Source: Ensifer sp. LCM 4579
Lineage (GTDB): Bacteria; Pseudomonadota; Alphaproteobacteria; Rhizobiales; Rhizobiaceae
Assembly: GCF_001854885.1 (NCBI RefSeq)
Contig: NZ_MDDV01000010.1
Span: 1-64,000, forward strand
Reading direction: 5' to 3'
Length of the DNA: 64,000 nt
Below, in pieces: positions 43,356 to 53,162 of the stretch; within the stretch, counting starts at the first letter, position 1, and each line of letters begins with the position of its first letter. The position numbers and the translations under genes are program-made. The notes under the pieces are model-generated. The model was given only the letters and a program-made list of their open reading frames with translations. It was not told where the DNA came from and made no database searches.

Positions 43356-44636
43356 CTATTTCCGGCCAAGCCTCGCCAGGACCTTTCCAAGACTGCCCGT
43401 GCGCGCCTTCTTGATGGTGGCGCGGCCGGTCAGGAGATGGGCGAGTTGTGAGAAAGTTTCGGCAGCGGGCGATTTCCTGTCGATCTCGGCGATCATGCGT
43501 CCGCTGTTGGCGGCATTGCCGAAAAGGACCGCGTCGAAAGGAATGATCGCGGCCGCCTCGACCTCGAGCGATTCGCAGAATTCGTTCGGGGCGATCTCCG
43601 GTCGCTTGGGCATGCCCACCTGGTTGAGGACAAGATGCGGCGCCTTGTCGTTCGGCCGAAGCTTCTTCAGTGCATCGAGCAGGTTCTTGGCGTTCCGGAG
43701 ATTGGCGAGATCCGGGACGGCGGTGATCACCACCTCGTCGGCTTCCGCAAGCACGGAACGGGTCCAGTCCGTCCAGCCATGCGGAACGTCGAGCACGGAG
43801 ACCGGGGCGCTGCGCTGCAGGATTTCCAGGATCGGCTGGAAGGCGCCGGCCTCGAAATCGTAAGCGCGGTCCAGCATGGAGGGCGCAGCGAGCATCGACA
43901 GGTGCTCGGAACATGTGGTCAACAGGCGATCGAGAAACACCTCGTCCAGCCGCTCCGGTGCGGAGACCGCCTCGGCGATGCCCTGCGGCGGGTCCTGGTC
44001 GAAATCGATATTGGCGGTGCCGTAAGGCAGATCGAGATCGGCGAGGATGGTCTCCGTCGAGAAAAGGTTAGAAATGCCCCAGGCGCAGTTATGCGCGATC
44101 ACCGACGAGCCGCAGCCGCCCTTGGCGCCGATGAAGGCGAGGCTCCGCCCGACCGGCTCGGCCTCCGGATCGACGAAGATCGCCGAAACCGCCGAGAGAA
44201 TGTCCGCCATCGTCACCGGCGCGACCATATATTCGGAAATGCCGTTGCGGATGAGTTCGCGGTAGAGCGCTATATCGTTGTGGCGGCCGATGATGACGAC
44301 CTTGGTGCTCGGATCGCAGACCTCCGCCAGCGGCGCCAGTTCCGTAAGCAGCGACCTCGGCTCCGTCGCGGTCTCCAGAATGATCAGGTTCGGGGTCGAG
44401 ACGCTCGCGAACATGTTCGCGGCGGCGGCGACGCTGCCGCCGGTGATACGCAGGCTGACCTTCGCCATGCGGCGGTCCTGCCCGCAGCGCTCCATGAGGC
44501 GCTGCATCGCCTCGCTTTCGCAAAAGGCGTGGATCGAAATGCGGGGCAGCGGTCGAAGCTGGTCGAGATCGCCCGGCCGCGCCGCGTCGGCGTGATCCCC
44601 CGCTCCATTGTCGATGCTGTACTCAATCGCGTTCAT
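43356..44636 (-). CDS. cpaE: Tad pilus localisation protein CpaE/TadZ
   Basis: 426 residues: an atypical receiver-like N-terminal part (about residues 55-170) and a ParA/MinD-like ATPase part starting AFIGAKGGCGSSVIAHNCAW with a modified Walker A. The DLDLPYGTANIDFDQDPPQG segment is typical of CpaE. It recruits the pilus machine to its site on the membrane. It lies between cpaD and cpaF. Confidence 0.93.
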   Translation of the reverse strand: MNAIEYSIDNGAGDHADAARPGDLDQLRPLPRISIHAFCESEAMQRLMERCGQDRRMAKVSLRITGGSVAAAANMFASVSTPNLIILETATEPRSLLTELAPLAEVCDPSTKVVIIGRHNDIALYRELIRNGISEYMVAPVTMADILSAVSAIFVDPEAEPVGRSLAFIGAKGGCGSSVIAHNCAWGISNLFSTETILADLDLPYGTANIDFDQDPPQGIAEAVSAPERLDEVFLDRLLTTCSEHLSMLAAPSMLDRAYDFEAGAFQPILEILQRSAPVSVLDVPHGWTDWTRSVLAEADEVVITAVPDLANLRNAKNLLDALKKLRPNDKAPHLVLNQVGMPKRPEIAPNEFCESLEVEAAAIIPFDAVLFGNAANSGRMIAEIDRKSPAAETFSQLAHLLTGRATIKKARTGSLGKVLARLGRK

Positions 44637-44685
44637 CTCTTTTCCTCGAATAGCCGCGTCCCGGACGATTGCCGCTTCCGAATTC

Positions 44686-45330
44686 CTAATTGTCGCGCCA
44701 GCTTTCGATCACTTCCGCACGTTGCGCGGCGTCGACGGGCGACATCTGGCGCGGACCGATGAGGTCCGTCGGATTGGCGATCTGGGCGGCTAGGTTGGAT
44801 TGGGTCGCGCAGCCGAAATTGTAGTAGTTGCGGTTCTGGACGGTGTTGAGCGTGAGGTCCTCGGGCCACTCGCCGCAGGGGCCCGTCTGCGCCGCGATCG
44901 CGACATAGCTCAGGCGGATGGGTGCGGCATCGCCGGTGGCGGCGGCCTCGTAGCCGGTTTCGAGCATCCTGTTCGCCGGCACGCCGGTTGCTGCAAGGAT
45001 GCGCCGAATGTCCTTGCGGAGCACCTGCGCGGCATGGCTGTTGGCCGAACCGCGCGGCAGCATGATCTGGATGACGCCGCTCGATGCATGGCGATATTCG
45101 GCGGCAAAGCCGCGGATCACGTCGCGCGTGCCCTGGGTCAGTTGCCGGTCGCCGGATGCAACCGGAATGTCGATCGTGTGCTCCGCCTCGGCGAGCACGA
45201 TCGGGTGCCTGGTGCGGTAGTCGTCGGGTATGGCGCCGGTCGCCTGGTCGTCCCTGATGCCGCAGCCTGCAAGCAGGCCGGCAAGGATCGCCAGGGCGGC
45301 CAGCCGGACGGTCGTGCGGGTCGGGGACAT
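44686..45330 (-). CDS. cpaD: Tad pilus lipoprotein CpaD
   Basis: 214 residues from ATG 45330, which puts the signal MSPTRTTVRLAALAILAGLL with lipobox LAGC at the very N-terminus and has GGAAAGG upstream; ATG 45378 is an alternative 16 residues longer. The CpaD domain fits, including the C-terminal NYYNFGCATQSNLAAQIANP motif. It assists the CpaC secretin in the outer membrane or periplasm. Confidence 0.91.
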   Translation of the reverse strand: MSPTRTTVRLAALAILAGLLAGCGIRDDQATGAIPDDYRTRHPIVLAEAEHTIDIPVASGDRQLTQGTRDVIRGFAAEYRHASSGVIQIMLPRGSANSHAAQVLRKDIRRILAATGVPANRMLETGYEAAATGDAAPIRLSYVAIAAQTGPCGEWPEDLTLNTVQNRNYYNFGCATQSNLAAQIANPTDLIGPRQMSPVDAAQRAEVIESWRDN

Positions 45331-45386
45331 GGGCTTAGGCCTTTCCAAACGGTTTTGTGCTGCGTCCTGGTTTCTCATGTCCCGAC

Positions 45387-46946
45387 CTATTTGTAGATGA
45401 AGCCGACATTGCCGTGGTAGCGGCCCGCGGGCGCCTGAGCTTCCGGACGTCCGTAGATCCTGTTGACGCGGCCGAGGAAGAAGCTGTCGAGATCGTTGGC
45501 CGGATTGAAATTATCGTCGGGCCTGGACAGCGCGCTGCGGGCGACCGGCCGCACCAGATAGGGCGTGGCGATGATCACGAGCTCCGTCTCGTTGCGCTGA
45601 AAGTCCTTGCTGCGGAACAGGGTGCCCAGAATCGGAATCTTCGAGGCGCCGGGCACGCCCGAAAGAGCCTGGCGGATATTGTCCTGCACTAGGCCGGCAA
45701 TGACGATCGAGCCGCCCGACGGCAGTTCGACGCTGGTCGAAGCTTCCCGCCGACGGATGCCGAGGAAGGTGTTTCCGGGAATGCCCGGGTTAGCGCTTCC
45801 CCAGTTGTTGCCAGTGACGACCGAGCCCTCATAGGTCGGCTCCGATACATTGGTTTCAATCTGCAGGCTTATCCGACCCGCACCAAGAACGACCGGTTTG
45901 AAATTCAACCGAATGCCGTATTCAACGTCGTTCACCTCACGCTCAACCGTTGGAGAACCGGTGTCGTCGTCGGCCTTGACTTCCTGTATTCCCGCAAGCC
46001 GGAATTCACCGCCCACATAGAACTTCGCCTCCTGACCGGAGATCGCCGTGAGGCTGGGTTCGGCAAGCGTGCGCATGACACCCGCCTGCTCCATCGCATT
46101 CATGTAGCTCGCAATGGTCGTCCCGCCGATCGAACCGCGAATCGTGGCGTTGGCGAACAAGCTGACCGCATCTCCCAGGTTGGCCGGGTTGCGAAAGCCG
46201 ATGCCGCTTTCACCGTCCGAGACCCGGCCATTGAACCCAAGCTGCTTCAGCACCTGGCGGCTCACTTCGGCGACGGTGACCTTCAAGGTCACCTGGTCCT
46301 CGCCCTCGATCGTCAGCAGATTGACGATCTGCGAGGTCTGGCGGTCTTCGGCGAAAATATCCGCATCGCCATTGGTGCCCTGCGCGGTGATGTTGCGGGT
46401 GGTCGCTTCGCCGCCCTTGAGGAAGGCGCGCGCGAGGTCGATGGCCCTGTTGGAATCGAGCGGCGTGCGCACGGTGCCGGTCAGGACGACGTTGTCGGAG
46501 ACGATTTCAACCTTGATGTCGGAGTCCGGAATGAAACGGTGCAGGTTCGCCTCGAGGCCTGCGACGTCGCGCTCGACGGCGATCTCGAGGCTGACGATTT
46601 CCTCGCCATTCGGGCCGAAGACGAAGATGTTCGTCTGGCCGACGGCCTTGCCGAACAGATAGATGCGGCGCGAGGTGCGGGTGATGGCATCGGCGAGCGT
46701 GGGATCGGCGACGAGGATGTCATGCGCATCGGTCGGGAGATCGACGACCACCGCCTTGTTAAGGCCGAGATTGACTTTCTTTTTCACCCCCGGCCCGCTT
46801 TCGCCGATCCGGACGACCGAGGAAGCAGCGGCTTCCGCGGTCGGAACGCTCGGCAGCGTCATGCCCGAAAATGTGAGGCAGAAAGACAGGCAAGCCGCGA
46901 CAGACGCCCGAAATTTATTTGCATCCCGTTTCACGTTGCGCCCCAC
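45387..46946 (-). CDS. cpaC: Tad pilus secretin CpaC/RcpA
   Basis: 519 residues from a GTG at 46946 with AGGA upstream; signal peptide ending near AEAA. N-terminal pilus-assembly domain (NKAVVVDLPTDAHDILVADP) and BON-like repeat, then secretin domain (GFNGRVSDGESG ... EFRLAGIQEVKADDDTG ... SGGSIVIAGLVQDN). It forms the outer-membrane pore of the Flp pilus. It is 6 bp after cpaB. Confidence 0.94.
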   Translation of the reverse strand: MGRNVKRDANKFRASVAACLSFCLTFSGMTLPSVPTAEAAASSVVRIGESGPGVKKKVNLGLNKAVVVDLPTDAHDILVADPTLADAITRTSRRIYLFGKAVGQTNIFVFGPNGEEIVSLEIAVERDVAGLEANLHRFIPDSDIKVEIVSDNVVLTGTVRTPLDSNRAIDLARAFLKGGEATTRNITAQGTNGDADIFAEDRQTSQIVNLLTIEGEDQVTLKVTVAEVSRQVLKQLGFNGRVSDGESGIGFRNPANLGDAVSLFANATIRGSIGGTTIASYMNAMEQAGVMRTLAEPSLTAISGQEAKFYVGGEFRLAGIQEVKADDDTGSPTVEREVNDVEYGIRLNFKPVVLGAGRISLQIETNVSEPTYEGSVVTGNNWGSANPGIPGNTFLGIRRREASTSVELPSGGSIVIAGLVQDNIRQALSGVPGASKIPILGTLFRSKDFQRNETELVIIATPYLVRPVARSALSRPDDNFNPANDLDSFFLGRVNRIYGRPEAQAPAGRYHGNVGFIYK

Positions 46947-46952
46947 TCGATC

Positions 46953-47762
46953 CTATCTCTGGTTCTGGACGGCGCCATCGGTCTTGACGATGGAGCCCGA
47001 CTTGATGACCTGTATGCTCGGCTGACCGTCGCCGCTGAGCAGGTAGTCGGCCGCGACGGTGTCCGGTTCCTGAGCGTCGGCGACGCTGCGCAGCGCCAGC
47101 GATATGCGCTCGGCCATCTGCTGGGCGACGGTCATCACCTTCGATTGCTCCGGGGTCAGTTCGAGCGTTGCCGTGGTGCCGAGGACCGATTTCGAACCGT
47201 CTTCCTTCACTTCCACCTGCTGGTCGATCGCCAGCACCCGGACGTTGCTGAGCACCGTTTCGGTCAGGTAGAGCCCATTGCCTTCGGACTTGCGCACCAT
47301 GATGACGTCGACCCGGTCGTTCGGCAGGATGAAGCCGCCGGCGCCGGTTGCGACCGTGATCTCGGTCGCGACGGCCCGTTTTCCGGCGGGCAGCAGCGAC
47401 GACATGATGCGGTTGGAAGCGTCGGCGATCTTTTCCGGCCGAACCGGTTCGCCATTGAAGATCGGCAGGCGCACCACGGCGCCGGAGAGATCGTCGACCG
47501 CCGCCGGCCGGTTCTCCTCAGTGATCATGCCCTCGGCAATATTGTCCTTCGGCCAGGCCATCCAATGAATGGACTCGGCCCCGAGCCGCGCACCCACCGG
47601 CAGGCTCTTGCTGGCAACGAGCACATTGATGGTCGGTTCCCGTTCGATGACGGGCGCGGCGATCTGCGGTGCCCGGCCGCGGGTGAGCTTCATGGCGAGC
47701 AGCCCGGCCATTGCCGCCGAGCCGACGGCCACCGCCAGTATAATGATGCGCACCGGTTTCAT
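46953..47762 (-). CDS. cpaB: Tad pilus assembly protein CpaB/RcpC
   Basis: 269 residues from ATG 47762 (MKPVRIIILAVAVGSAAMAG); the upstream start at 47810 would bury the N-terminal helix. It has one N-terminal membrane helix and an SAF domain (VLVASKSLPVGARLGAESIHW), then the RcpC domain with LPNDRVDVIMVRK. It acts in the periplasm with the secretin. Confidence 0.92.
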   Translation of the reverse strand: MKPVRIIILAVAVGSAAMAGLLAMKLTRGRAPQIAAPVIEREPTINVLVASKSLPVGARLGAESIHWMAWPKDNIAEGMITEENRPAAVDDLSGAVVRLPIFNGEPVRPEKIADASNRIMSSLLPAGKRAVATEITVATGAGGFILPNDRVDVIMVRKSEGNGLYLTETVLSNVRVLAIDQQVEVKEDGSKSVLGTTATLELTPEQSKVMTVAQQMAERISLALRSVADAQEPDTVAADYLLSGDGQPSIQVIKSGSIVKTDGAVQNQR

Positions 47763-47903
47763 GATCTTTCTCAAGCCCCTAAGAATCCCGTGGGCCAGAT
47801 TGATCAGCAATTGGTGTAATTATGGTTAACGAGCTGCTTATATAGATGGTTAACAAACACAGATGGGTCCATCCCGCCGTAAGCTCGCAAAAGGCGCCCG
47901 CGA

Positions 47904-48410
47904 TTATTGCGCGAAGGCAAGCTGCATCAGCGGTGAGGTCGGGTAGGCGGCGTAACCACCGAGCGCGATCGCGATGCCATAGGGAATTTTCTTCGCCGTG
48001 AGCAGCAGGCGCGGCACGGGAATTCCAACGGTCAGGATCGCGTCTTCCTTCGTGCGTAAAAGGAGAACGATGAGCGTCAGCAGACCGCCAAAGATCGAAA
48101 CATATGTGAGGAATGAGACGAGCGATGGGTTCAGCCCGAACCAGACGGCGCTCGCAGTCAAGAGCTTGGCGTCACCTCCGCCCATGACGTTCACCGCAAA
48201 AAGGCAGAAACAGACGGCAAAGACCAATACCGCTGCGACTACGTGAAGGCCGATTTGGACTGTGTCCAATCCCGCCAGCGGCGCGACGATAATGAAAGCG
48301 CCAAACAGAACCGCGGGGATGCGATTCGGGATCGTCATCGTGAACAAATCCGAGAATGCAGCCACCGCTAGGCAAAAAGGAAATACTACGAAAATGGTCG
48401 CCGGTATCAT
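47904..48410 (-). CDS. cpaA: Prepilin peptidase CpaA/TadV
   Basis: 168 residues from ATG 48410; a TTG at 48416 is possible. A24A-type aspartic peptidase with six helices. The catalytic aspartates lie in AAFSDLFTMTIPNR and MGGGDAKLL (the GxGD motif). It cleaves and methylates the Flp prepilin encoded just upstream. Confidence 0.92.
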   Translation of the reverse strand: MIPATIFVVFPFCLAVAAFSDLFTMTIPNRIPAVLFGAFIIVAPLAGLDTVQIGLHVVAAVLVFAVCFCLFAVNVMGGGDAKLLTASAVWFGLNPSLVSFLTYVSIFGGLLTLIVLLLRTKEDAILTVGIPVPRLLLTAKKIPYGIAIALGGYAAYPTSPLMQLAFAQ

Positions 48411-48430
48411 TGCCAACCCGTCCCGCGTTC

Positions 48431-48461
48431 AAAAAGCCGCGCCTCATGCGGGGCGCGGCTT
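48431..48461 (-). terminator. Terminator/attenuator between pilA and cpaA
   Basis: Read on the minus strand: AAGCCGCGCC, 8-base loop, GGCGCGGCTT and more T residues (five T in total). It lies 27 bp after pilA. Leaky termination here would give much more pilin mRNA than assembly-gene mRNA. Confidence 0.85.
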
Positions 48462-48488
48462 CTCAATAGAGGTAGTTAACTTGACAGC

Positions 48489-48665
48489 TCACTGAGCCGT
48501 GTAATCAAGTTCCTTGGAGATCTCAGTAAACTGCTTGTCAAGCGCATCGCCGAGCATCCCTGCACCCGTGATCAAAGCGACCGAGATCAGAGCGGCGATC
48601 AGGCCGTATTCGATGGCGGTTGCACCGGATTCGTCTTTCAGCAGGCGAGCGAAAATGGTCTTCAT
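48489..48665 (-). CDS. pilA: Flp-type pilin
   Basis: 58 residues from ATG 48665 with AGGAG upstream; the longer frame to 48737 is not credible. The prepilin motif is GATAIEYGLIAALISVALI, with cleavage expected after Gly and the Glu-Tyr pair typical of Flp pilins. It is the major subunit of the pilus built by the downstream cpa/tad genes. Confidence 0.95.
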   Translation of the reverse strand: MKTIFARLLKDESGATAIEYGLIAALISVALITGAGMLGDALDKQFTEISKELDYTAQ

Positions 48666-48916
48666 GGGAGTTCTCCTAACTTCACTTGTTGTCAGCACTT
48701 CCGCCAACTGTTGCCGTTGATCGGATGACGCTGACATTAGCGGGGGCCACTTGCCATCCGCTTAAGGAATCCGGTTAGCATCGCGTTAATGGGCGGCCCC
48801 TCTTTCTTGGGTAAATGTTCCGGAACGGGATGCGGTAAATTGCGCCGGACAGGCGTAACCATTCGTTCACCAAAAGGCGCCAAGATGCGGGCCATCACTC
48901 GCCACCGGGAAGCGCC

Positions 48917-49342
48917 ATGAAAACGTCTCTTGCGGCCAGCCGTGCCGCCACGCTTGCACTGACAATCGCCGGCCTTCTTGCGGTCTCCGCTCCGGATCGC
49001 GCGAGTGCGGCCGAGGAGGTAATGCGCGTCTATATGGATCACGCGCGCGTCTTGAAACTGGACCGGCCGGTCAGCAAGGTGATCATCGGCAATTCCGATG
49101 TCGCGGATGCAACCGTTGCCGATGCAAAGACGATCGTGCTGACGGGGCGCAGTTTCGGCACGACCAACCTCGTCATCCTCGATCAGGACGGCAACGCCAT
49201 CGTCGACGAGCGGGTTCTCGTGTCGATCGACGAAGGCAACACGCTCCGCGTCTACAAGCAGACCGCGCGCACCGTCTATTCCTGTTCGCCCAATTGCGAA
49301 CGCCACGTCGAGCGCCAGGCGACCGCTTCGACCAGCGATTGA
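48917..49342 (+). CDS. Secreted pilus-assembly N-terminal (CpaC-N-like) domain protein
   Basis: 141 residues with a signal peptide ending near ASAAEE. The rest is a single pilus-assembly secretin N-domain (VLKLDRPVSKVIIGNSDVADATVADAKTIVLTGRSFGTTN), resembling the CpaC N-terminus but with no secretin channel. Two C-terminal cysteines (SCSPNCE) are notable. Divergent from pilA and upstream of TadE-like genes; probably a periplasmic pilus accessory factor. Confidence 0.85.
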   Translation: MKTSLAASRAATLALTIAGLLAVSAPDRASAAEEVMRVYMDHARVLKLDRPVSKVIIGNSDVADATVADAKTIVLTGRSFGTTNLVILDQDGNAIVDERVLVSIDEGNTLRVYKQTARTVYSCSPNCERHVERQATASTSD

Positions 49343-49500
49343 AAATTCAGAGACCACTAAAATTCTTCGGGTCGACGCAAACGAATTCTCAACAGTCGCG
49401 GCTTAATCTCACGCCGATCGATCGCACAGGCGCGGGATGCCGGCGGATGCGCATGCATTTCAAACTTCCCGAACCGCACGCGACATGATGGAACGGCGCA

Positions 49501-50121
49501 ATGTCGACAGAAACGAAAGCATGCCTGCGCAAGCGCGCACGACGCAATCTCTTTCCCCGTTTCCTTGGCGACAGGAAGGGCGCGACGGCGATCGAGTTCG
49601 CCGTCCTCGCCTTGCCCTTCTTCCTCGTCGTCTTCGCGTCGATCGAGACATTCGTCGCCTTTGCCGGGGAGCAATTGCTGGCGAACGCGACCGATACGCT
49701 GGCGCGCAAGATCCGCACCGGCGAGATCACCTTCAACCAGGGCAAGGCGACGGACATGACCGAGGCGGAGTTCCGCCGGGCCTTTTGCGACGAAATCTCC
49801 ATCCTGATGACCTGTTCCTCGACCGAGGCCAGCCAGCCGCAAAAGCTCTTCCTTGACATCCGCGAGATCACGGATCTGGCAACGATCCCGGCAGCGGTGC
49901 CGCGGGTCGGTTCCTCCTCGTCATCCGACCTCGATACCAGCGGCTTCCGCTTCGCTCCAGGCGGTGCGGCAAGCTTTACCATGGTGCGCGCCTATTATCG
50001 CTGGGAAGTCATCACCGATCTCGTCCGGCCCTATATCACCAATCTGCGCCCCGCCGGCACGAGCATGCCGCGGGATTTCCTGATGGTCGCCACCACGACT
50101 TTCCGAAACGAGAACTATTGA
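49501..50121 (+). CDS. TadE-like pseudopilin/pilus assembly protein
   Basis: 206 residues. The TadE-type N-terminal segment is FLGDRKGATAIEFAVLALPFFLVVFASIETF (a prepilin-like site before a long helix), with a periplasmic C-terminal domain. It lies 7 bp before a second TadE/G-like gene. These minor pseudopilins are processed by CpaA and needed for pilus assembly. Confidence 0.88.
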   Translation: MSTETKACLRKRARRNLFPRFLGDRKGATAIEFAVLALPFFLVVFASIETFVAFAGEQLLANATDTLARKIRTGEITFNQGKATDMTEAEFRRAFCDEISILMTCSSTEASQPQKLFLDIREITDLATIPAAVPRVGSSSSSDLDTSGFRFAPGGAASFTMVRAYYRWEVITDLVRPYITNLRPAGTSMPRDFLMVATTTFRNENY

Positions 50122-50128
50122 GGACGCC

Positions 50129-50743
50129 ATGAGTCGGTCGGATAGATCTTCTTTCACCCGGCGCGTTTTCGGACCGCTCTCGTTCCGATCCGTTTCGTTT
50201 GAGCCTTTGGCGCGGTTCTTCCGCGACCGGCGCGGCGTCGGCGCGGTGGAATTCGCGATCGTTGCCCCGCTTCTGATCATGACCTATATCGGCGCCTTCG
50301 AGCTCTCGCTCGGCTTCACCGTGCTGCGCAAGGTCGCACGCGCCTCGAGCGCCGTCGCCGATATCGTCAGCCAGAAACAGGATGTCGACAAGGTCTTCCT
50401 CGATGGGATGAAAAAAGTCGCCGAAAGCATCCTAGCCCCCTACGAGAGCTCGAACTTCACGCTGAAGATCACCGGCATTCAGGTCACCGGAACCACCACC
50501 GGCAAGGTCGTATGGTCGCGCGACCAGGCCGGCGGCACGCCCTATTCCGCCAACTCCACCACCACGGTCCCGGCGGACCTCGAAGCCGTGAACGCCTTCG
50601 TCGTACGGACCGAGCTCGTCGTGCCGCACAAGCTCCTGCTCTTTGCGCCGAATCTCAACAGCACCATAAGCACCATCGACCTTTCCAAGACGGCCTATTA
50701 CCGCCAGCGCTTCGGCACGACGATCGCCTGCACGAATTGCTGA
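50129..50743 (+). CDS. TadE/TadG-like minor pilin
   Basis: 204 residues with the helix DRRGVGAVEFAIVAPLLIMTYIGAFELSLGF and a periplasmic part of ~140 residues; C-terminal CTNC. It follows the preceding TadE-like gene by 7 bp and closes the plus-strand pilus group. Confidence 0.88.
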   Translation: MSRSDRSSFTRRVFGPLSFRSVSFEPLARFFRDRRGVGAVEFAIVAPLLIMTYIGAFELSLGFTVLRKVARASSAVADIVSQKQDVDKVFLDGMKKVAESILAPYESSNFTLKITGIQVTGTTTGKVVWSRDQAGGTPYSANSTTTVPADLEAVNAFVVRTELVVPHKLLLFAPNLNSTISTIDLSKTAYYRQRFGTTIACTNC

Positions 50744-50956
50744 TCCGACGCGACGCCGGCGCCATCCGCGTCCGGCTCAATTGCATTGGACGAGCCGGCA
50801 CGCTATCTCTGCCGCAATGCGCGGTTTGTCTTCGCGCGCGGTTCCCAAGCAGACTTGCGTTGGCAAGCCAACGCTTCACCCGCTTAGCTCTTTGTTTAAC
50901 GCAGGTTCTTTTCGGAAAACCGTGTAACACTCTTCCGAACCCTGCTTAGGTGTCTC

Positions 50957-52177
50957 ATGGCGCGTGCTTTTCTCTTCGTCCTCGACTCTTTCGGCATCGG
51001 CGGCGCGCCGGACGCGGAGGCCTTCGGCGATCTCGGCGCCGACACGCTCGGGCACATCGCGGAATTCTGCGCCGCCGGCGCCGGCGATCGCGTGGGCCTG
51101 CGCGAAGGCCCGTTGCATCTTCCGAACATGTCGGCGCTCGGCCTGCTTCACGCGGCCAGGCTCGCGACCGGACGGCTTCCGGCCGGCATGCCGGTGCCGG
51201 AACGGGTCTATGGCGTCTATGGCGCGGCAAGCGAGGTCTCGCGTGGCAAGGATACCCCCTCCGGCCACTGGGAGCTTGCCGGCACGCCGGTGAAGTTCGA
51301 CTGGGGATATTTTCCGGCGGAAGGCGATGCCTTTCCGCCCGAACTCGTGGAAGAGATCTGCCGCGAGGGCGATGTTGCGGGCATCCTCGGCAATTGCCAC
51401 GCGTCCGGCACCGAGATCATCGCCCGGCTCGGCGAAGAGCACATGCGCACGGGCAAGCCGATCTGCTACACATCCTCGGACTCGGTCTTCCAGATCGCGG
51501 CCCATGAACAGAGTTTCGGTCTGGAGCGGCTCCTCGAGCTCTGCCAGGCCGTTCGCCGGCTCGTCGACGACTACAATATCGGCCGGGTCATTGCCCGCCC
51601 CTTCGTCGGCGACAATCCCGGCAATTTCATTCGTACCGGCAACCGCCGCGACTATTCGGTGTTGCCGCCGGAGCCGACGATCCTCGATCGGCTGAAGGGG
51701 GCTGGCCGGACGGTGCATGCGATCGGCAAGATCGGCGATATCTTCGCGCATCAGGGCGTGACCAGGCTTACCAAGGCCAATGGCAATATGGCGCTTTTCG
51801 ATGCCAGCCTCGCGGCCATCGAGGAGGCGGAAGACGGCGACCTCGTCTTCACCAATTTCGTCGATTTCGACATGCTCTACGGCCATCGCCGCGACGTGCC
51901 TGGCTATGCCGCGGCGCTCGAGGCCTTCGACGCGCGCCTGCCCGACCTAGACCGTCGCCTGAAGCCGGGCGACATTGTCATCCTCACCGCCGACCACGGC
52001 TGCGATCCGACCTGGCGCGGCACCGACCACACGCGCGAGCGCGTGCCGGTGTTGATGTTCGGACCGTCGCTCAGGAGCCGCTCCTTCGGCATCGCCAACA
52101 GTTTCGCCCATATCGGCGAAACAGTTGCCAGACATCTCGGCATCGCGCCGGGCGCGCATGGGAGAAGCCTTATTTGA
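50957..52177 (+). CDS. deoB: Phosphopentomutase
   Basis: A 406-residue cytosolic alkaline-phosphatase superfamily enzyme that interconverts ribose-1-phosphate/deoxyribose-1-phosphate with the 5-phosphates. Metal-site motifs: [12 protein letters not shown] at the N-terminus, [11 protein letters not shown] (phospho-Thr region), and [20 protein letters not shown] near the end. It continues the pathway of the PNP and DeoA genes 33 kb away. It overlaps add by 4 bp. Confidence 0.96.
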   Translation: MARAFLFVLDSFGIGGAPDAEAFGDLGADTLGHIAEFCAAGAGDRVGLREGPLHLPNMSALGLLHAARLATGRLPAGMPVPERVYGVYGAASEVSRGKDTPSGHWELAGTPVKFDWGYFPAEGDAFPPELVEEICREGDVAGILGNCHASGTEIIARLGEEHMRTGKPICYTSSDSVFQIAAHEQSFGLERLLELCQAVRRLVDDYNIGRVIARPFVGDNPGNFIRTGNRRDYSVLPPEPTILDRLKGAGRTVHAIGKIGDIFAHQGVTRLTKANGNMALFDASLAAIEEAEDGDLVFTNFVDFDMLYGHRRDVPGYAAALEAFDARLPDLDRRLKPGDIVILTADHGCDPTWRGTDHTRERVPVLMFGPSLRSRSFGIANSFAHIGETVARHLGIAPGAHGRSLI

Positions 52178-53148
52178 CTGCACACCTGAAGAAAGCCGAG
52201 CTGCATTGCCACATCGAAGGCGCCACGCCGCCGGAACTCGCATTGCGGCAGGCAAGGAAATACGGAATCGATATTGGCGGCATCATCCGCGACAACGCCT
52301 ATGTCTGGGACGATTTCACCAGCTTCGTGAAATGCTACGATGCCGTCGCCTCGCTCTTCCGCACCGAGGGCGACTATGCGCTTCTCGCCGAAACCTACCT
52401 GACGGAACTTGCCGAAGCCGGAACGATCTATAGCGAGATCATCGTCTCGCCCGATCACGGCAACACGATCGGACTCGGTGCCGATGCCTATATCGAGGGG
52501 CTGGCGGCGGGCATGGAAGCCGCCCGGGCAAAGACCGGTATCGAGTCGCGCATGCTGATCACCGGCATTCGCCATCTCGGGCCGGAATCGGTGGTGAAAA
52601 CCGCGGAATATGCGGCGATGCGCCGCCACCCGCTCGTCACGGGCTTCAATCTCGCCGGCGAAGAGCGCATGCACAGCGTCGCCGAATTCGCCCGCGCCTT
52701 CGACGTCGTGCGTGATGCCGGTCTCGGGCTCACCATTCATGCCGGCGAACTTTCCGGCGCCTTCAGCGTGCGCGATGCGCTCGACCATGTGCGCCCGTCG
52801 CGCATCAGCCACGGTGTCAGAGCGATCGAGGATGGCGATCTCGTCAATCGCCTGGCCGAGGAAGGCGTGGTGCTGGAGGTCTGCCCCGGCTCCAACATCG
52901 CGCTCAGCGTCTTCCCGGATTTCGCCTCGCACCCCTTGCGCCCGCTTTTTGAGGCCGGCGTCCGCGTGACGCTCAATTCCGACGACCCGCCCTTCTTTCA
53001 CACTTCTCTTGCCCAGGAATACGAGATCGCCGCCCATGTGATGCGTTTCGACGACAGCGAGATCGACCGGATGACGAGGACGGCCATCGAGGCGGCCTTC
53101 GTCGACGAGCCGACAAGGGAGCGATTGCTCGCCGCCTTGCACGTCTGA
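52174..53148 (+). CDS. add: Adenosine deaminase
   Basis: 324 residues, starting with TTG 52174 overlapping the deoB stop (TTGA). Zinc ligands are H11 and H13 in LHCHIEG; catalytic HAGE ([11 protein letters not shown]), SHG (ISHGVRA) and NSDDPPFF are present. It converts adenosine to inosine for PNP. The unusual start is supported by the overlap and by the conserved motif only ten residues in. Confidence 0.95.
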   Translation: MTAHLKKAELHCHIEGATPPELALRQARKYGIDIGGIIRDNAYVWDDFTSFVKCYDAVASLFRTEGDYALLAETYLTELAEAGTIYSEIIVSPDHGNTIGLGADAYIEGLAAGMEAARAKTGIESRMLITGIRHLGPESVVKTAEYAAMRRHPLVTGFNLAGEERMHSVAEFARAFDVVRDAGLGLTIHAGELSGAFSVRDALDHVRPSRISHGVRAIEDGDLVNRLAEEGVVLEVCPGSNIALSVFPDFASHPLRPLFEAGVRVTLNSDDPPFFHTSLAQEYEIAAHVMRFDDSEIDRMTRTAIEAAFVDEPTRERLLAALHV

Positions 53149-53162
53149 AAACTCCCCGAAGG

